Source of the DNA: JAMXLJ01 sp036558745
Lineage (GTDB): Bacteria; Actinomycetota; Acidimicrobiia; IMCC26256; JAMXLJ01
Length of the DNA stretch: 64,000 nt
Direction of reading: 5' to 3'
NCBI GenBank assembly: GCA_036558745.1
Contig: DATBEZ010000021.1
Span: 18,072 to 82,071, forward strand
Shown here: piece after piece, positions 55,122 to 62,740 of the stretch
How the letters are laid out: the number at the start of each line of letters is the position of its first letter
Position numbering within the stretch: position 1 is the stretch's first letter
Notes under the pieces: model-generated
Database searches by the model: none
Told to the model about the DNA's origin: nothing
What the model saw: the letters and a program-made list of their open reading frames with translations, nothing else
Translations under genes and position numbers: made by a program

Positions 55122-56576
55122 CTAGCGATCACCCTCTACCAATTCCTCGCGCACTTCGCGGCGGATCACCTTGCCGGTGGCGGTGTGCGGCAGCTCGTCG
55201 CGCACCGCGATCGTCTGCGGTGCCTTGAGCGAGCCGAGCTCCTCACGCGCCCACATCACGATCTCCTCGACCGGGATGTCCGCGCCCGGTCGCAACGTGA
55301 TCATCGCCGCGACGCGCTCGCCCCACTCGAGATCGGGAACACCGACCGCGGCCGCGGACGCGACCGCGGGATGTCGCAGCAGCACGTCCTCGATCTCGGC
55401 CGGCGCGATGTTCTCACCGCCGCGGATGATGACGTCGTCGGCCCTTCCACCGATGAACAGGTACCCGTCGCCGTCGAGGTAGCCGACGTCGCCCGTGTGG
55501 AGCCAGCCCTCGTCGTCGCGCTGTGACGCGACCCCGACGTAGCCGCCCGACACCTGCGCGCCGCGGACGAGGATCTGGCCCGGCTCGTCCGGACCGAGCT
55601 CCGCCCCGTCGGCGTCGGCGATGCGCACCTCGATGCCGGGAACCGCGCGACCGGCCGACTCGAGTCGCTTCCGCAGGAACGGGTCGTCGCTCGCCCACGC
55701 GGTCCGGTGGTCGTCGGGGCCGAGCACCGCGACGGTGGAGCTGGTCTCCGTCAGCCCGTACGCGTTGACGAAGCCCGTGTCGGGGAACAGCTCGAGCGCC
55801 CGCTCCAGCACCGGAAGCGGCATGCGCGCGCCGCCGTACGCGAGGTGCCGCAGCGACGGGACGCGCGCGTCGCGTTCCGCGTCCATGACCGACACGATGC
55901 GGGCGAGCATCGTCGGGACGACGAACGCGTGCGTGACCTCCTCACGGCGCGCGGCCTCCAACCATGCTTCGGCCGAGAACGCGGGCAACGGCACGATCCG
56001 ACGCCCTGCATACGTCGAGCTCAACACCGCCGCGACACCCGCGACGTGAAAGGGCGGCACCGCGAGCAGCACGGCTTCGTCCTCGTCCGCTGCCGCGAAC
56101 TCGACGGTGTTGAAGATGTAGGAGAGCAGGTGCTCGTGGCGCAGGACCGCAGCCTTGGGCGCGGCCGACGTCCCGCTCGTGAACAGCAGGATCGCAGGGC
56201 GTTCGGGCTCGTCGGGGAACGCGTCCGTCGCGGCGTCCGCCGACGGGTCGAGCCAGCGCGTCGCGGTCGGTGGATCGACGAGCATCGCCGGCTGCACCTG
56301 CTCGACCAGACGGGTCAGCGCGGCCTCGGGCAACCGGTAGTTGAGTGGCGCGTAGCTCGCACCCGCCCACGCCGCACCGAAGAGCGCGACCGGAACGATC
56401 GGGCCGGTGTGGTCGGCCAACGCGACCGTCGTCGCGCCCGCGGCTGCGAGGTGCTTCGGGACCGCGGCGGCGAGCTCACGCACCCGTGCGTACGTCAGGC
56501 CGTCGGCGCGGTTGCCGATCGCGACCCGGTCGCCGAGGCCGTCGGCCACCATCTCCAGCAGCATCGCCAGGTTCAC
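55122..56576 (-). CDS. AMP-dependent acyl-CoA ligase
   Basis: ANL ligase of 484 residues. GTG 56576 overlaps the enoyl-CoA hydratase stop (GTGA). Motifs: ILLFTSGTSAAPKAAVLRHE (A3; Ser-Ala-Ala-Pro replaces the usual Thr-Gly-x-Pro), NAYGLTETSSTVAVLG (A5), GWLHTGDVGYLDGDGYLFIG (A7), GRADDVIIRGGENIAPAEIE (A8) and HTATGKVIRREVREEL (catalytic Lys). Short for a FadD; probably specific for a small or cyclic acid. Final gene of an operon with two zinc-ribbon proteins and a hydratase. Confidence 0.88.
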   Translation of the reverse strand: MNLAMLLEMVADGLGDRVAIGNRADGLTYARVRELAAAVPKHLAAAGATTVALADHTGPIVPVALFGAAWAGASYAPLNYRLPEAALTRLVEQVQPAMLVDPPTATRWLDPSADAATDAFPDEPERPAILLFTSGTSAAPKAAVLRHEHLLSYIFNTVEFAAADEDEAVLLAVPPFHVAGVAAVLSSTYAGRRIVPLPAFSAEAWLEAARREEVTHAFVVPTMLARIVSVMDAERDARVPSLRHLAYGGARMPLPVLERALELFPDTGFVNAYGLTETSSTVAVLGPDDHRTAWASDDPFLRKRLESAGRAVPGIEVRIADADGAELGPDEPGQILVRGAQVSGGYVGVASQRDDEGWLHTGDVGYLDGDGYLFIGGRADDVIIRGGENIAPAEIEDVLLRHPAVASAAAVGVPDLEWGERVAAMITLRPGADIPVEEIVMWAREELGSLKAPQTIAVRDELPHTATGKVIRREVREELVEGDR

Positions 56577-57598
56577 GCCGCATCCTTCGCCAGCTCGTGG
56601 GCCCGGTCCACCAACCGGTCCCTCGGAACGACCTCGTCGACCAGGCCCCACGTGCGCGCGGTCTCGGCGTCGAGCACGGCACCCGTCAACAACAGCTCGA
56701 GCAGACGAGCCCGCCCGATCCGCCGGGGGATCGAGACCGTGCCACCCGCGCCGGGCACGAGACCGAGCGCGAGCTCCGGCAGGCGCACGCCGAGGTCGTC
56801 GGCCGCGACGATCCGGCGGCCGAACGCGGGTAGCTCGATCCCTGCCCCGATGCACGCCCCGTGCAACGCCACGACCAGGCGGGGCGCGAGGCGGTGCATC
56901 AGTAGGGCCAACGAGCGCGCGAGCCGCAGCACGTGCGCCTCCACCGGACCGGCCGCGGTCCCGAACTCCGCGAGGTCACCGCCGGAGCAGAACGAGGGCC
57001 CGTCGCCGCGCACGACGATCGGTCCGTCGCCGGCCGCGAGCTCCAGGAGGCGCGCGTGCAGCTCGTCGCGCGTGCGTGCATCGAGCGCGTTGTGGCGCGA
57101 CGCCCGCGAGAGCACGACGTCGGTGACGTCACCGTGCTGTTCGATCCGTACCCGAGGGCCGTCGTCCACGTCCGCGACGCGGGGCGGGCCGCCCGCGAGC
57201 CACGCCTGGAACTCCGGTCCCGACTGGAGCAACGAGTACGCGCTCGACTCCGCGACCAGCGCCTCCCAGGTGTCGTCCGGCGCGCTGCGCAGCAGGATCG
57301 CCGCCGTCACCGCCGCGAAGGGTGTCCGCCCGAATTGCTCGGTCCACGCGCCCAGCGCGACGCGGTCGTCGGTCGCGAGATCGCACAGCGTCGCGAGGTC
57401 GTCCGGCGCGCCCACGCCGACGGTCAACGCGGCGAGGCTGCGGAGCTGGGCGCGCGTCCCTGCCTGGACGTCGGCGGGCCACGCGCCGTCAAGACAGAGC
57501 ATGGTGGGTGTGCCCGCGAGCTCGTCGGCGAGCGCACCGAGCGCCAGCCGTCCCCGGACCCCGCCGAGCAACCGCGGGTCGGCGGTGACGACAGCCAC
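56573..57598 (-). CDS. Enoyl-CoA hydratase/isomerase with a non-catalytic N-terminal extension
   Basis: Crotonase-family protein of 341 residues. The C-terminal 190 residues are a typical crotonase core: ASRHNALDARTRDELHARLL, PSFCSGGDLAEFGTA, ALHGACIGAGIELPAFGRRI, LGLVPGAGGTVSIPRRIGRA and LTGAVLDAETARTWGLVDEV. The first 150 residues (MAVVTADPRLLGGVRGRLAL to EFQAWLAGGPPRV) resemble a degraded second crotonase copy. Glu of the catalytic pair appears in PELALGLVPG; the other acid is less certain. GTG 57598 follows the zinc-ribbon gene by 3 bp. Confidence 0.83.
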   Translation of the reverse strand: MAVVTADPRLLGGVRGRLALGALADELAGTPTMLCLDGAWPADVQAGTRAQLRSLAALTVGVGAPDDLATLCDLATDDRVALGAWTEQFGRTPFAAVTAAILLRSAPDDTWEALVAESSAYSLLQSGPEFQAWLAGGPPRVADVDDGPRVRIEQHGDVTDVVLSRASRHNALDARTRDELHARLLELAAGDGPIVVRGDGPSFCSGGDLAEFGTAAGPVEAHVLRLARSLALLMHRLAPRLVVALHGACIGAGIELPAFGRRIVAADDLGVRLPELALGLVPGAGGTVSIPRRIGRARLLELLLTGAVLDAETARTWGLVDEVVPRDRLVDRAHELAKDAA

Positions 57599-57601
57599 GC
57601 G

Positions 57602-57745
57602 TCAGTCGGACGACGGCAGCGGCTTCGCCTGCAGGACTTCCATGGCCTTGCCGTGGCACGCGAGCTCGCCGTCGCCGGCCTTGGTCACGAGCACCGTCGC
57701 TTCGCACTCGGCGCACGTGTACCGCTTCCCGAGATTATTGGGCAC
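57602..57745 (-). CDS. Tiny zinc-ribbon protein, 47 aa (second of a pair)
   Basis: MPNNLGKRYTCAECEATVLV then GDGELACHGKAMEVLQAK. The CxxC plus later CHGKxM pattern is that of the desulfoferrodoxin-N/rubredoxin-like metal knuckle, one Cys short of a full four-Cys site, with His as possible fourth ligand. GTG 57745 has GAGGAGAAG upstream and overlaps the preceding small gene by 11 bp; it ends 3 bp before the hydratase. Small metal-knuckle partners of CoA-ligase operons have no settled function. Confidence 0.72.
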   Translation of the reverse strand: MPNNLGKRYTCAECEATVLVTKAGDGELACHGKAMEVLQAKPLPSSD

Positions 57746-57884
57746 CCGTCTTCTCCTCGTCGGCGCCGCGTGAGCCCATCTCCTGGTCGCAGCACGACAC
57801 CGGGCCCGTCGGGGCCTTCACCACGATGATCTCGGTCCCACACTTCGCGCAGCGAAGCCGCGTCCCGACAGCAGGTGCGCTCAT
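57735..57884 (-). CDS. Tiny zinc-ribbon protein, 49 aa (first of a pair)
   Basis: MSAPAVGTRLRCAKCGTEII followed by KAPTGPVSCCDQEMG. CxxC and CC with about 15 residues between make a complete four-Cys site like desulfoferrodoxin domain I (Dx). It is a paralog of the overlapping next gene. ATG 57884 begins the operon; ribosome site weak. The neighbouring hydratase and ligase suggest a redox or metal-delivery accessory for acyl-CoA chemistry. Confidence 0.75.
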   Translation of the reverse strand: MSAPAVGTRLRCAKCGTEIIVVKAPTGPVSCCDQEMGSRGADEEKTGAQ

Positions 57885-57979
57885 GGCGGCCAGGGTACCC
57901 GCGCCACCTGGGCGCGGCGCCAGTACGGACGCGCTCCCTCGAGGCGCACGTAGAGTTCGCCGGCTGACGAGGAGGAGCC

Positions 57980-58816
57980 GTGGGGGAGCAGGCGGGCGCC
58001 TACGAGCACATCACGTTCGCCGTCGACGACGGCGTCGCGCTGGTCACGCTCAACCGGCCCGACCGCCTCAACGCGTTCACCGGACGCATGGGTGACGAGC
58101 TGGGTGACGCGTACGCGCGCTGCGACCGTGACGACGCGATCCGCGCCCTCGTGCTCACGGGCGCGGGTCGCGCGTTCTGCGCCGGTGCCGACTTCGAGCG
58201 CGGCGCCGACACGTTCGCCGCCCCGACCCACCAACCTCGTCGCGAGTTCACCGCGTCGCCGATCTCGCCACGCGCGTGGGAGGTGCGCAAGCCGGTGATC
58301 GCGGCGATCAACGGGCATGCCATCGGGATCGGCTTCACGATCCCGATGCAGTGCGACGTCCGGTTCGTGGCCGAGGACGCGAAGCTCGGGTTCGTGCACG
58401 TGCGCCGGGGTGTCATCCCGGACGCGCACTCGCACTGGACCGTCCCCCGGGCCGCGGGCTTCGCCGTCGCGGCCGAGCTGCTGCTGACGGGACGCGAGAT
58501 CCGTGGTCGCGAAGCCGTCGCCCTCGGACTGGCCAGCCGCGCGCTCCCCGCACCGGAGGTGTTGCCTGCCGCGCTCGAGCTCGCGCACGACGTGGCCCGT
58601 AACACCGCGCCGCTGTCGGTAGCGTTGAGCAAGCGCCTGCTCTGGGCCAGTCCGACGCTCGACCGCGACGAGGTCGAGCGGCTCGAGACCGAGCTGCACC
58701 GAGTGGTGATGGGACGCGAGGACGCGCGCGAGGGCGTGCTCGCGTTCGTCGAGAAACGCGCCCCGCGCTGGACCCTCAGCCCCACCCGCGACTGGCCACC
58801 CGATCTGCACGTCTGA
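57980..58816 (+). CDS. Enoyl-CoA hydratase/isomerase
   Basis: Crotonase of 278 residues behind GAGGAGG. Core motifs: VALVTLNRPDRLNAFTGRMG, GRAFCAGADFERGADTF (oxyanion-hole AGAD), INGHAIGIGFTIPMQCDVRF (GHAIGIG) and FVHVRRGVIPDAHSHWTVPR. The catalytic Glu after strand 4 is replaced by Val-Ile-Pro (RRGVIPDAHS), as in isomerase or dehalogenase-like branches, so hydratase activity is not certain. Divergent from the zinc-ribbon/ligase operon, convergent with the amidohydrolase. Confidence 0.86.
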   Translation: MGEQAGAYEHITFAVDDGVALVTLNRPDRLNAFTGRMGDELGDAYARCDRDDAIRALVLTGAGRAFCAGADFERGADTFAAPTHQPRREFTASPISPRAWEVRKPVIAAINGHAIGIGFTIPMQCDVRFVAEDAKLGFVHVRRGVIPDAHSHWTVPRAAGFAVAAELLLTGREIRGREAVALGLASRALPAPEVLPAALELAHDVARNTAPLSVALSKRLLWASPTLDRDEVERLETELHRVVMGREDAREGVLAFVEKRAPRWTLSPTRDWPPDLHV

Positions 58817-58819
58817 GCA

Positions 58820-59686
58820 CTATGCGAGCGCGAACACGCGTACCGCGTTCTCGCGGAGGAACTTCGGCCACACGTGGTCGCGGAAGGGGACCGAATCGAG
58901 CTGGGTGACGATCGTCTCCAGTGAGAGTCCCATCGGGAAGTACCCCGCGTAGAGCACCTTGTCGGCGCCGCGCGTGTTGGCGAACTCGACGATGTCGCGC
59001 GGGTAGTGCTTCGGTGCGAACGCGCTCGTCGAGTAGTAGAGGTTCGGCCACTTCAGGAGGAGCTTCACCGCGAGCGAGGTCCACGGCTCACACCCGTGAC
59101 GGGTCACGATCGTGAGCTCGGGGAACCGGTAGCAGACCTCGTCGATCCCCATGACGTCCTGCGGCGCGGCCGGCACGCGCGGTCCGGGGACGCCGAGGCA
59201 GATGCAGATCGGGATCCCGAGGTCGATGCAGGCCTGGTAGAGCGGGTACCAGCGCGCGTCGTCGACGGGAGCCTGCGGGAACGTCCCTGCAGGGAACGCG
59301 GTCGCGGCGCGCACGCCGAGCTCTTCGACCGCGCGCCGGAGATCGCGTACGCCGTCGGTGCCGCGGTTCGGGTCGACCTCGTAGCTCGCGAAGAACCGGT
59401 CCGGATGGCCGCGCAACGCACCGACGGCACGCTCGTTCCCGAAGCTCACGCCGATCATCGCCCGTTCGACGCCGAAGCGGTCCATCTCGGTGAGCACCGC
59501 GCTCACCTGGTCGTCCGCGAAACGCGCCGCGGGCAGGTTCTTGAACATGTACTCGGCAGGGAAGCGGAACGCCGAGAGCGACTCCTCGTCCTTGAGCAGC
59601 GGGCGCAGCGCCTCCAGCCAGCTCATGTCGCCGGGCTCGGGCGGGATCGCGACCATCGTGTCGACGACCCCGATGCCCCGTGGCAT
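58820..59686 (-). CDS. Amidohydrolase (ACMSD-like metal-dependent hydrolase)
   Basis: TIM-barrel protein of 288 residues of the amidohydrolase_2/ACMSD branch. It opens MPRGIGVVDTMVAIPPEPGD, with GVVDT where relatives have a D-x-H metal motif, so the first metal site is degenerate; later IVTRHGCEPWTSLAVKLLL supplies a barrel His and YYSTSAFAPKHYPRDIVEFA and KVLYAGYFPMGLSLE the end strands. Family members decarboxylate or hydrolyse ring-cleavage or CoA intermediates. It lies 11 bp after the kinase-like gene, in one operon with that gene and the racemase. Confidence 0.8.
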   Translation of the reverse strand: MPRGIGVVDTMVAIPPEPGDMSWLEALRPLLKDEESLSAFRFPAEYMFKNLPAARFADDQVSAVLTEMDRFGVERAMIGVSFGNERAVGALRGHPDRFFASYEVDPNRGTDGVRDLRRAVEELGVRAATAFPAGTFPQAPVDDARWYPLYQACIDLGIPICICLGVPGPRVPAAPQDVMGIDEVCYRFPELTIVTRHGCEPWTSLAVKLLLKWPNLYYSTSAFAPKHYPRDIVEFANTRGADKVLYAGYFPMGLSLETIVTQLDSVPFRDHVWPKFLRENAVRVFALA

Positions 59687-59697
59687 CGCCACGCGCC

Positions 59698-60834
59698 TCA
59701 GCCCTCCCCGCCGTCGCCGGTGTCGAACGCGTTCATGGGGGGCCCGGGCGCAGCCAGGCCGAGGTCCTTCGCGAGCAGCTGCGCGGGGATGCTGTTGGCG
59801 GCGAGGTCGAGCTCGGGTGGGATGAGCTCGAACTCCACGAGCATGTGCCCGATGCGCATCATGATCACGGTGAACCGGAACGCGGCGAAGCGCTCGTACC
59901 ACTCGAGGTGCTCGGCCGGACGTTCCAGCGCGCGTTCCCACCGGGCGACGAGCTCGTCCCTGCTCGGGAAGCCGTCGAGCGAGCCCGGAAGGCCGATGCC
60001 CTCGGTGAAGTGACGCTCGAGGAACAGCCACCACGCGAGGTCCATGACCGGATCCGCGAGCGTGACCATCTCCCAGTCGAGCACCGCGACGAGATCGAAG
60101 TGCTCGTCGAACATCTGGTTCGCGATGCGCGCATCGCCCCAGCACAAAGTGATCGGCCCGTTCGCGGCGGGCTTGTTCCCGCGCAACCAGTCGAGCGCGG
60201 CCGCCGCGACCGGATACTTCTCCGGCTCGCCGCGCGCCGCCCACACGAACGACTTCTCGTAGTACCCGAGCTGTTGATCGACGCCCGTCTCGCCGTGGTG
60301 CGGCTTGTCGAGGAAGTCGAGTTTCAGGGCGCGCCAGTCGAGCTGGTGGATGCGCATCATGGCGTCGAAGCCCGCGTCGACGAGCCTGCGCCGTTGCTGT
60401 GGTGTCGCGTCGAAGACGAAACCGGTGACGGTGTAGGGCGGGTTGTCGGTCGGCGCCTGACCGGCGAGCCGCTCCATGACGAAGAACGGCGCGCCGAGCG
60501 CCCGCGCGTCCTCCTCGTACCAGCGGACGGTCGGCACGGGAACGTCGGTCTGCCCACCGAGCGTCTCCAGCACCCGGTACTGGGCCTCGAAGTCCGACTC
60601 GAGGAAGACGGTGTAGGTCGTCGGCTTCACCCGGACGACGAGGCCCTCGGTGCGCTCGTTGCCGTCGGTGTCCTTCCACGTCGCATCGAAGATCAAGGTC
60701 TCGTTCGAGAAGCCGGTCGATGCCGGCCCGCTGATCTCGGACACCGCGACCGTCTCCACGCCGAGCCTTCCTGCCAGCCATTCCCCGAGCACCCGGCGGG
60801 CCTTCTCCAGGTCGCGCTGTTCGGGAATCGGCAT
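59698..60834 (-). CDS. APH-like phosphotransferase family protein
   Basis: Kinase-fold protein of 378 residues of the type found fused to acyl-CoA dehydrogenases in eukaryotes (ACAD10/11-like). ATP lobe: GLVVRVKPTTYTVFLESDFE; catalytic loop ITLCWGDARIANQMF (WGDxxxxN; Asp as base, Asn as Mg ligand); DFG-equivalent VAVLDWEMVTLADPVMDLAW. The ACAD10/11 kinase domain phosphorylates 4-hydroxyacyl-CoAs, which makes a hydroxy-acyl-CoA substrate plausible in this lipid island. Between the racemase and amidohydrolase genes. Confidence 0.86.
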   Translation of the reverse strand: MPIPEQRDLEKARRVLGEWLAGRLGVETVAVSEISGPASTGFSNETLIFDATWKDTDGNERTEGLVVRVKPTTYTVFLESDFEAQYRVLETLGGQTDVPVPTVRWYEEDARALGAPFFVMERLAGQAPTDNPPYTVTGFVFDATPQQRRRLVDAGFDAMMRIHQLDWRALKLDFLDKPHHGETGVDQQLGYYEKSFVWAARGEPEKYPVAAAALDWLRGNKPAANGPITLCWGDARIANQMFDEHFDLVAVLDWEMVTLADPVMDLAWWLFLERHFTEGIGLPGSLDGFPSRDELVARWERALERPAEHLEWYERFAAFRFTVIMMRIGHMLVEFELIPPELDLAANSIPAQLLAKDLGLAAPGPPMNAFDTGDGGEG

Positions 60835-60850
60835 GGTGCGCTCCTGTCGC

Positions 60851-62005
60851 TCAGATCAACGCGCCGGCGTCGCGCAGGGCTTCGACCTCGTCAGGGGCGA
60901 TGCCCCAGCCGTCGAGCGCGTCCGCGGTCGCGTCGCCGGGGTGCTCGGGTGGTTCGGGCACCGGCGCCGGCGTGCGCGAGAACCGCGGCGCGGGCGCGGG
61001 TTGGGGAATGCCGCCCAGGTCGAGGAACGAGTTGCGCGCGCGGTTGTGCGGGTGCGCGGGTGCCTCGACCGGGTCGAGCACCGGCGCGAAGCACGCGTCG
61101 ATGCCTTCGAGGAGCGCGCACCACTCGTCGCGGGTCTTGCTGCGGAACAGCTCGGTGAGACGCGCCTTCTGTGCGGGCCAACGTGACTGGTCGAGCGGGT
61201 CGGCGAGCTCGGCGTCATCCGCGAGCCCGAGCGCTTCGACGAGCGTCGCGTAGAACTGCGGCTCGATCGCGCCGACTGCGATGTACCTCCCGTCGGCCGT
61301 CTCGTACGTGTCGTAGAACGGTGCGCCGGTGTCGATGAAGTTGGTCCCGCGCGGCCCCCAGCCGCCCGACGCGCGCCCACCGTAGAACGGGGTCATCATG
61401 ATCGCGGCGCCGTCGACCATCGCTGCGTCGACGACCTGGCCGCGACCCGACCCGCCGGGACGATCGCGCTCCCACACCGCGCACGCGATGCCGTACGCGA
61501 GGAGCATCCCGCCTCCCGCGAAGTCGGCCAGCACGTTGATCGGCGGTGTCGGCTTCTCGCCCGCCCGTCCCAGCGGCTCGAGCGCACCCGAGAGCGCGAG
61601 GTAGTCGATGTCGTGCCCGGCGCGCGCGGCGTACGGGCCCTCGCGCCCCCAGCCCGTGAGACGCCCGTACACGAGTCGCGGGTTGCGATCCAGACACGGC
61701 TCCGGTCCGATGCCGAGTCGTTCGGCCACACCCGGCCGGAACACCTCGAAACACGCGTCGGCGCGCCCGATCAGACGGAGAAATGTCGTGACGCCATCGG
61801 GATGCTTGAGGTCGAGCGCGATCGAGCGCTTGCCGCGCGCCATCGCGTTCGTCGCCGGCTTGGAGCGGTCGATCGCGCGCGCGTCGCTCACCCGGTCGAC
61901 GCGCAACACGTCCGCGCCCATGTCCGCGAGCAGCATCCCGCAGAACGGCCCCGGTCCCAACCCGACCAGCTCGACCACCCGCAGCCCGTTGAGCGGTCCC
62001 GCCAA
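60851..62005 (-). CDS. Alpha-methylacyl-CoA racemase-like CaiB/BaiF protein
   Basis: Family III CoA-transferase-fold protein of 384 residues. TTG 62005 behind GAGGAG gives MAGPLNGLRVVELVGLGPGP, the canonical AMACR/Mcr N-terminus; the upstream open frame is rejected. Landmarks: FCGMLLADMGADVLRVDRVS, MARGKRSIALDLKHPDG, LTGWGREGPYAARAGHDIDY (His/Asp of the racemase pair) and GGGMLLAYGIACAV. In steroid degradation AMACR interconverts 25R/25S methyl-branched acyl-CoAs so that one epimer can enter beta-oxidation, which fits the FadD19- and FadA5-like genes here. Confidence 0.88.
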   Translation of the reverse strand: MAGPLNGLRVVELVGLGPGPFCGMLLADMGADVLRVDRVSDARAIDRSKPATNAMARGKRSIALDLKHPDGVTTFLRLIGRADACFEVFRPGVAERLGIGPEPCLDRNPRLVYGRLTGWGREGPYAARAGHDIDYLALSGALEPLGRAGEKPTPPINVLADFAGGGMLLAYGIACAVWERDRPGGSGRGQVVDAAMVDGAAIMMTPFYGGRASGGWGPRGTNFIDTGAPFYDTYETADGRYIAVGAIEPQFYATLVEALGLADDAELADPLDQSRWPAQKARLTELFRSKTRDEWCALLEGIDACFAPVLDPVEAPAHPHNRARNSFLDLGGIPQPAPAPRFSRTPAPVPEPPEHPGDATADALDGWGIAPDEVEALRDAGALI

Positions 62006-62028
62006 ACCATGCTCCTCGTCCGTGTCGG

Positions 62029-62667
62029 TCAGCGCCGTGAGTCGAAGTGCTCGCGGTCCACCACCACGAACACTCCCTCGCCCTCCGCGGTGACCTGTCC
62101 CTCCGCCGTTGCCAGACCCCACGTGCGAACCGCGCGGTCACGCACCTCGAGCAGTCCGGCCTCGTACGTGACCGGTACGCCGAGCGGTGTCGGGCGGAGG
62201 TACTTGACCGTGAGCGTGCCCGTCATCGTCAGCTTCTCGGCCGCCGACGCGGCCGCCGCGAGCATGAGGTCGAACGCGCCCGCGAGCGCGCCGCCGTGCA
62301 CCGCGCCCGGCGGCCCCTCCCATCGCCGGTCGTAGGTCGCGGTCGCGTGCACGCCGTCCGCGGTGCGCACGAAGTCGAGGGGCGGGGCGACGGGGTTCGC
62401 GCGCCCGAGGTAGGGATGGCTGCGCACGAGGTCGGCCGCGAAACTGCCGGGCTGGAACGGAGCGTGCCCGTCGTAACGGCTCGTGCGAGCGGACGGCTCC
62501 AGCTCGGTCGCAAGGCCCTCGAGCGCGTCGGCGACCCGCGTGAGGAGCACGTCGTGCGCTGCGTTGTTGACCAGCGCGACGACCAGCCGGCGCGCGGCGG
62601 CGCCGGCGCGTTCGGCCGCGGCGGCATCGGGTCCGGGTTCGCGTTCGGATTCGGCAGGAAGCGCCAT
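62029..62667 (-). CDS. PaaI-like hotdog-fold acyl-CoA thioesterase
   Basis: Protein of 212 residues with a C-terminal hotdog domain (about 75-205): RWEGPPGAVHGGALAGAFDL (the HGG(A) helix motif of PaaI thioesterases), LTMTGTLTVKYLRPTPLGVP and GQVTAEGEGVFVVVD. The N-terminal 75 residues are helical and partly low complexity. It hydrolyses acyl-CoA, perhaps relieving CoA trapping during steroid breakdown. A KstR-like palindrome lies 4 bp from its ATG and is shared with the divergent fadA5-like gene. Confidence 0.87.
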   Translation of the reverse strand: MALPAESEREPGPDAAAAERAGAAARRLVVALVNNAAHDVLLTRVADALEGLATELEPSARTSRYDGHAPFQPGSFAADLVRSHPYLGRANPVAPPLDFVRTADGVHATATYDRRWEGPPGAVHGGALAGAFDLMLAAAASAAEKLTMTGTLTVKYLRPTPLGVPVTYEAGLLEVRDRAVRTWGLATAEGQVTAEGEGVFVVVDREHFDSRR

Positions 62668-62670
62668 GGA

Positions 62671-62686
62671 GTAGAACCGATTCTAC
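62671..62686. promoter_or_regulatory. KstR-like operator in the thioesterase/fadA5 divergent promoter
   Basis: GTAGAACCGATTCTAC: perfect 6-bp arms GTAGAA/TTCTAC around CCGA. The 14-bp core TAGAACCGATTCTA fits TnnAACnnGTTnnA with one mismatch (ATT for GTT). It sits immediately before the thioesterase start and about 20 bp before a TACACT -10 (62695-62700) for fadA5. Confidence 0.7.
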
Positions 62687-62694
62687 CGGCGTCC

Positions 62695-62700
62695 GTACAC
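62695..62700 (+). promoter_or_regulatory. -10 element for the fadA5-like gene
   Basis: TACACT, 40 bp upstream of ATG 62741, with the KstR-like palindrome about 9 bp before it, so bound KstR would block the -35 region. The start codon has GAGGGAG as ribosome site. Confidence 0.5.
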
Positions 62701-62740
62701 TGGCTGTCCTGTCGAAACGCCGTACGAGGGAGTCACGCCC

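Noticed and set aside
62006..62122. N-terminal extension of the AMACR-like protein (Gly/Arg-rich)
   Set aside because: It is antisense to the end of the thioesterase gene; TTG 62005 with GAGGAG restores the canonical N-terminus.
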